Of a DNA stretch of 11,058 bases, positions 10,285 through 11,058 are shown in pieces (position 1 is the stretch's first letter; every line of letters starts with the position of its first letter). A program made the translations under genes and the position numbers. The stretch covers positions 1-11,058 of the forward strand of contig JANLIO010000063.1 in NCBI GenBank assembly GCA_024654265.1. The letters run 5' to 3'. Source of the DNA: a bacterium (GTDB taxonomy: Bacteria; Patescibacteriota; Patescibacteriia; 2-12-FULL-60-25). The notes under the pieces were generated by a model. It was not told the origin of the DNA. It saw only the letters and a program-made list of their open reading frames with translations, and did no database searches.

Positions 10285-11058
10285 TTATTGAATCGTCAAA
10301 CGTACCGCGCTCCACGTTGAGATAGGCTCGCCCGAGAGAAGGTCGATGACCTCTCCGGACATGCTCTTCCGATCAGACGCAAGGGTTCCCATATAGGCAT
10401 AGTCGCCCAAACGAAACTCCACCGCCTTATTGATGACGAGTCCGTCTGTAATCAACGTTTCACCTTCAAAGAGTCTACCGTCTTGAGAAAGAAGAACGGT
10501 TTCGTCTTCGAGATAGAGCCCATTGAACGTCCATTCGCCTTCGACGTTGATTACCGTATAGGTGATCAACGAATTGCACGCAAACGGTTTACAGTCGGGG
10601 GTTGAACTTGGGCATTGATTTTTCGCGCAGACTCGAATCCAGCTTTTGGGTTCGCTGTATCCTTGTGTGTCGAAGATATCAGCGTGCCCAAGAAGTTCGC
10701 AGTGATCGCCACCGGCCAAACAGTTGAGAGAGACAAGCTCTTCGTTATCGACGTCCCAGCTGACCGCGAGTCCGGTTTCGAGCATTTCGCCGTCTTTCTC
10801 CATGACTGCAACGGCTTGAACATGTTCACAGAGTGCAACTGGAACATGCTCTTTTGGAACCGCAACGTGATCCGGATTTTGGGAGCAATCCCCGAACAAA
10901 ACAATGTCAGTGGCGTACAGCGGATCTTCAGTCTCCGGAGAAGATGGGAATTTGATCCTGACGTCAACCTTCTTTTTCGGCACGCGAACGTGCGGGTGGA
11001 AGGGTTGCTCTGGTCTGGATTGTGGATCGCCAAGTTGACTGAAGAGTTCGGACCCTTG
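10285..11058 (-). CDS. Exported cysteine-rich protein with Ig-like and C-terminal beta domains, 5' end cut by window edge
   Basis: The frame is open from the right edge to tandem stops (TAA at 10285-10287, then TGA), so at least 257 C-terminal residues are seen. An internal GTG at 10983 should not be taken as the start, because the reading continues in frame to the edge. The visible part begins with a Pro/Gln/His-rich linker. A segment near HVQAVAVMEKDGEMLETGLAVSWDVDNEELVSLN resembles bacterial Ig-like (Big_2-type) domains but is interrupted by a cysteine-rich insert (CAKNQCPSSTPDCKPFAC). A C-terminal beta-rich domain (GEWTFNGLYLEDETVLLSQDG, then MSGEVIDLL and WSAVRLTIQ) resembles lipocalin-like domains. 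About nine cysteines suggest disulfides outside the cytoplasm. I cannot name the family or function; a signal or lipoprotein peptide would lie beyond the window. Confidence 0.72.
   Translation of the reverse strand, partial: QGSELFSQLGDPQSRPEQPFHPHVRVPKKKVDVRIKFPSSPETEDPLYATDIVLFGDCSQNPDHVAVPKEHVPVALCEHVQAVAVMEKDGEMLETGLAVSWDVDNEELVSLNCLAGGDHCELLGHADIFDTQGYSEPKSWIRVCAKNQCPSSTPDCKPFACNSLITYTVINVEGEWTFNGLYLEDETVLLSQDGRLFEGETLITDGLVINKAVEFRLGDYAYMGTLASDRKSMSGEVIDLLSGEPISTWSAVRLTIQ

Noticed and set aside
1..11058. Alternative genetic code (TGA as glycine or tryptophan, seen in some CPR lineages)
   Set aside because: rnpA, comM and the 6112 gene end at TGA exactly where their families or terminators expect an end, and no conserved gene contains an in-frame TGA.
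1..11058. CRISPR array, insertion sequence, tRNA or attachment site
   Set aside because: No regularly spaced repeats, transposase-like frames, terminal inverted repeats or tRNA-like cloverleaf sequence were seen on either strand.

Overview
This is a chromosomal replication-origin neighbourhood from a bacterium using the standard code: TGA, TAA and TAG all act as stops and tryptophan is TGG. The order dnaN-dnaA on the minus strand with divergent rpmH-rnpA-yidD on the plus strand is the classical bacterial origin layout. Short intergenic gaps, several genes without a recognisable Shine-Dalgarno sequence, and a LysM/M23 protein with a long basic-hydrophobic N-terminus fit a small-genome lineage such as Candidatus Patescibacteria (CPR). 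That placement is inference from style only; no marker here proves it. No tRNA, rRNA, CRISPR array, IS element or phage gene was seen.

Layout, left to right. 1-1004: dnaN (beta clamp, cut by the left edge). 1005-1187: the dnaA-dnaN gap. It holds a DnaA-box cluster and, directly before dnaN, two abutting DnaA boxes, a C/G run, five trinucleotides matching the DnaA-trio pattern, and A/T-rich DNA. This arrangement matches the basal unwinding element known from Bacillus subtilis oriC. 1188-2579: dnaA. 2580-2697: divergent dnaA/rpmH control region with one perfect and one degenerate DnaA box and a 24-bp near-perfect palindrome. 2698-3586: rpmH, rnpA and yidD (the last two overlap by ATGA). 3588-4668: a DUF167/YggU protein and endonuclease IV, both minus and converging on yidD with a 1-bp gap. 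4745-6040: trigger factor, with its own promoter. 6112-7111: two unrecognised genes with strong Shine-Dalgarno sites, framed by intrinsic terminators. 7201-8430: secreted or membrane-anchored LysM-M23 cell-wall hydrolase. 8431-8721: the longest gap without an annotated gene, with two adjacent inverted repeats. 8722-10248: ComM/YifB AAA+ ATPase. 10285-11058: 3' part of an exported, cysteine-rich beta-sandwich protein, cut by the right edge.

Functionally the window covers initiation and processivity of replication (DnaA, beta clamp, oriC), ribosome and tRNA maturation (L34, RNase P protein), membrane-protein insertion (YidD), nascent-chain folding (trigger factor), abasic-site repair (endonuclease IV), peptidoglycan remodelling (M23) and processing of incoming DNA (ComM). 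Most of it is core housekeeping. The points of interest are the origin architecture, the mixed translation-start signals (no Shine-Dalgarno with probable very short leaders versus strong Shine-Dalgarno), the insulated pair of unknown genes, and the unassigned exported protein. I did not find a clear novel defence or mobile system.
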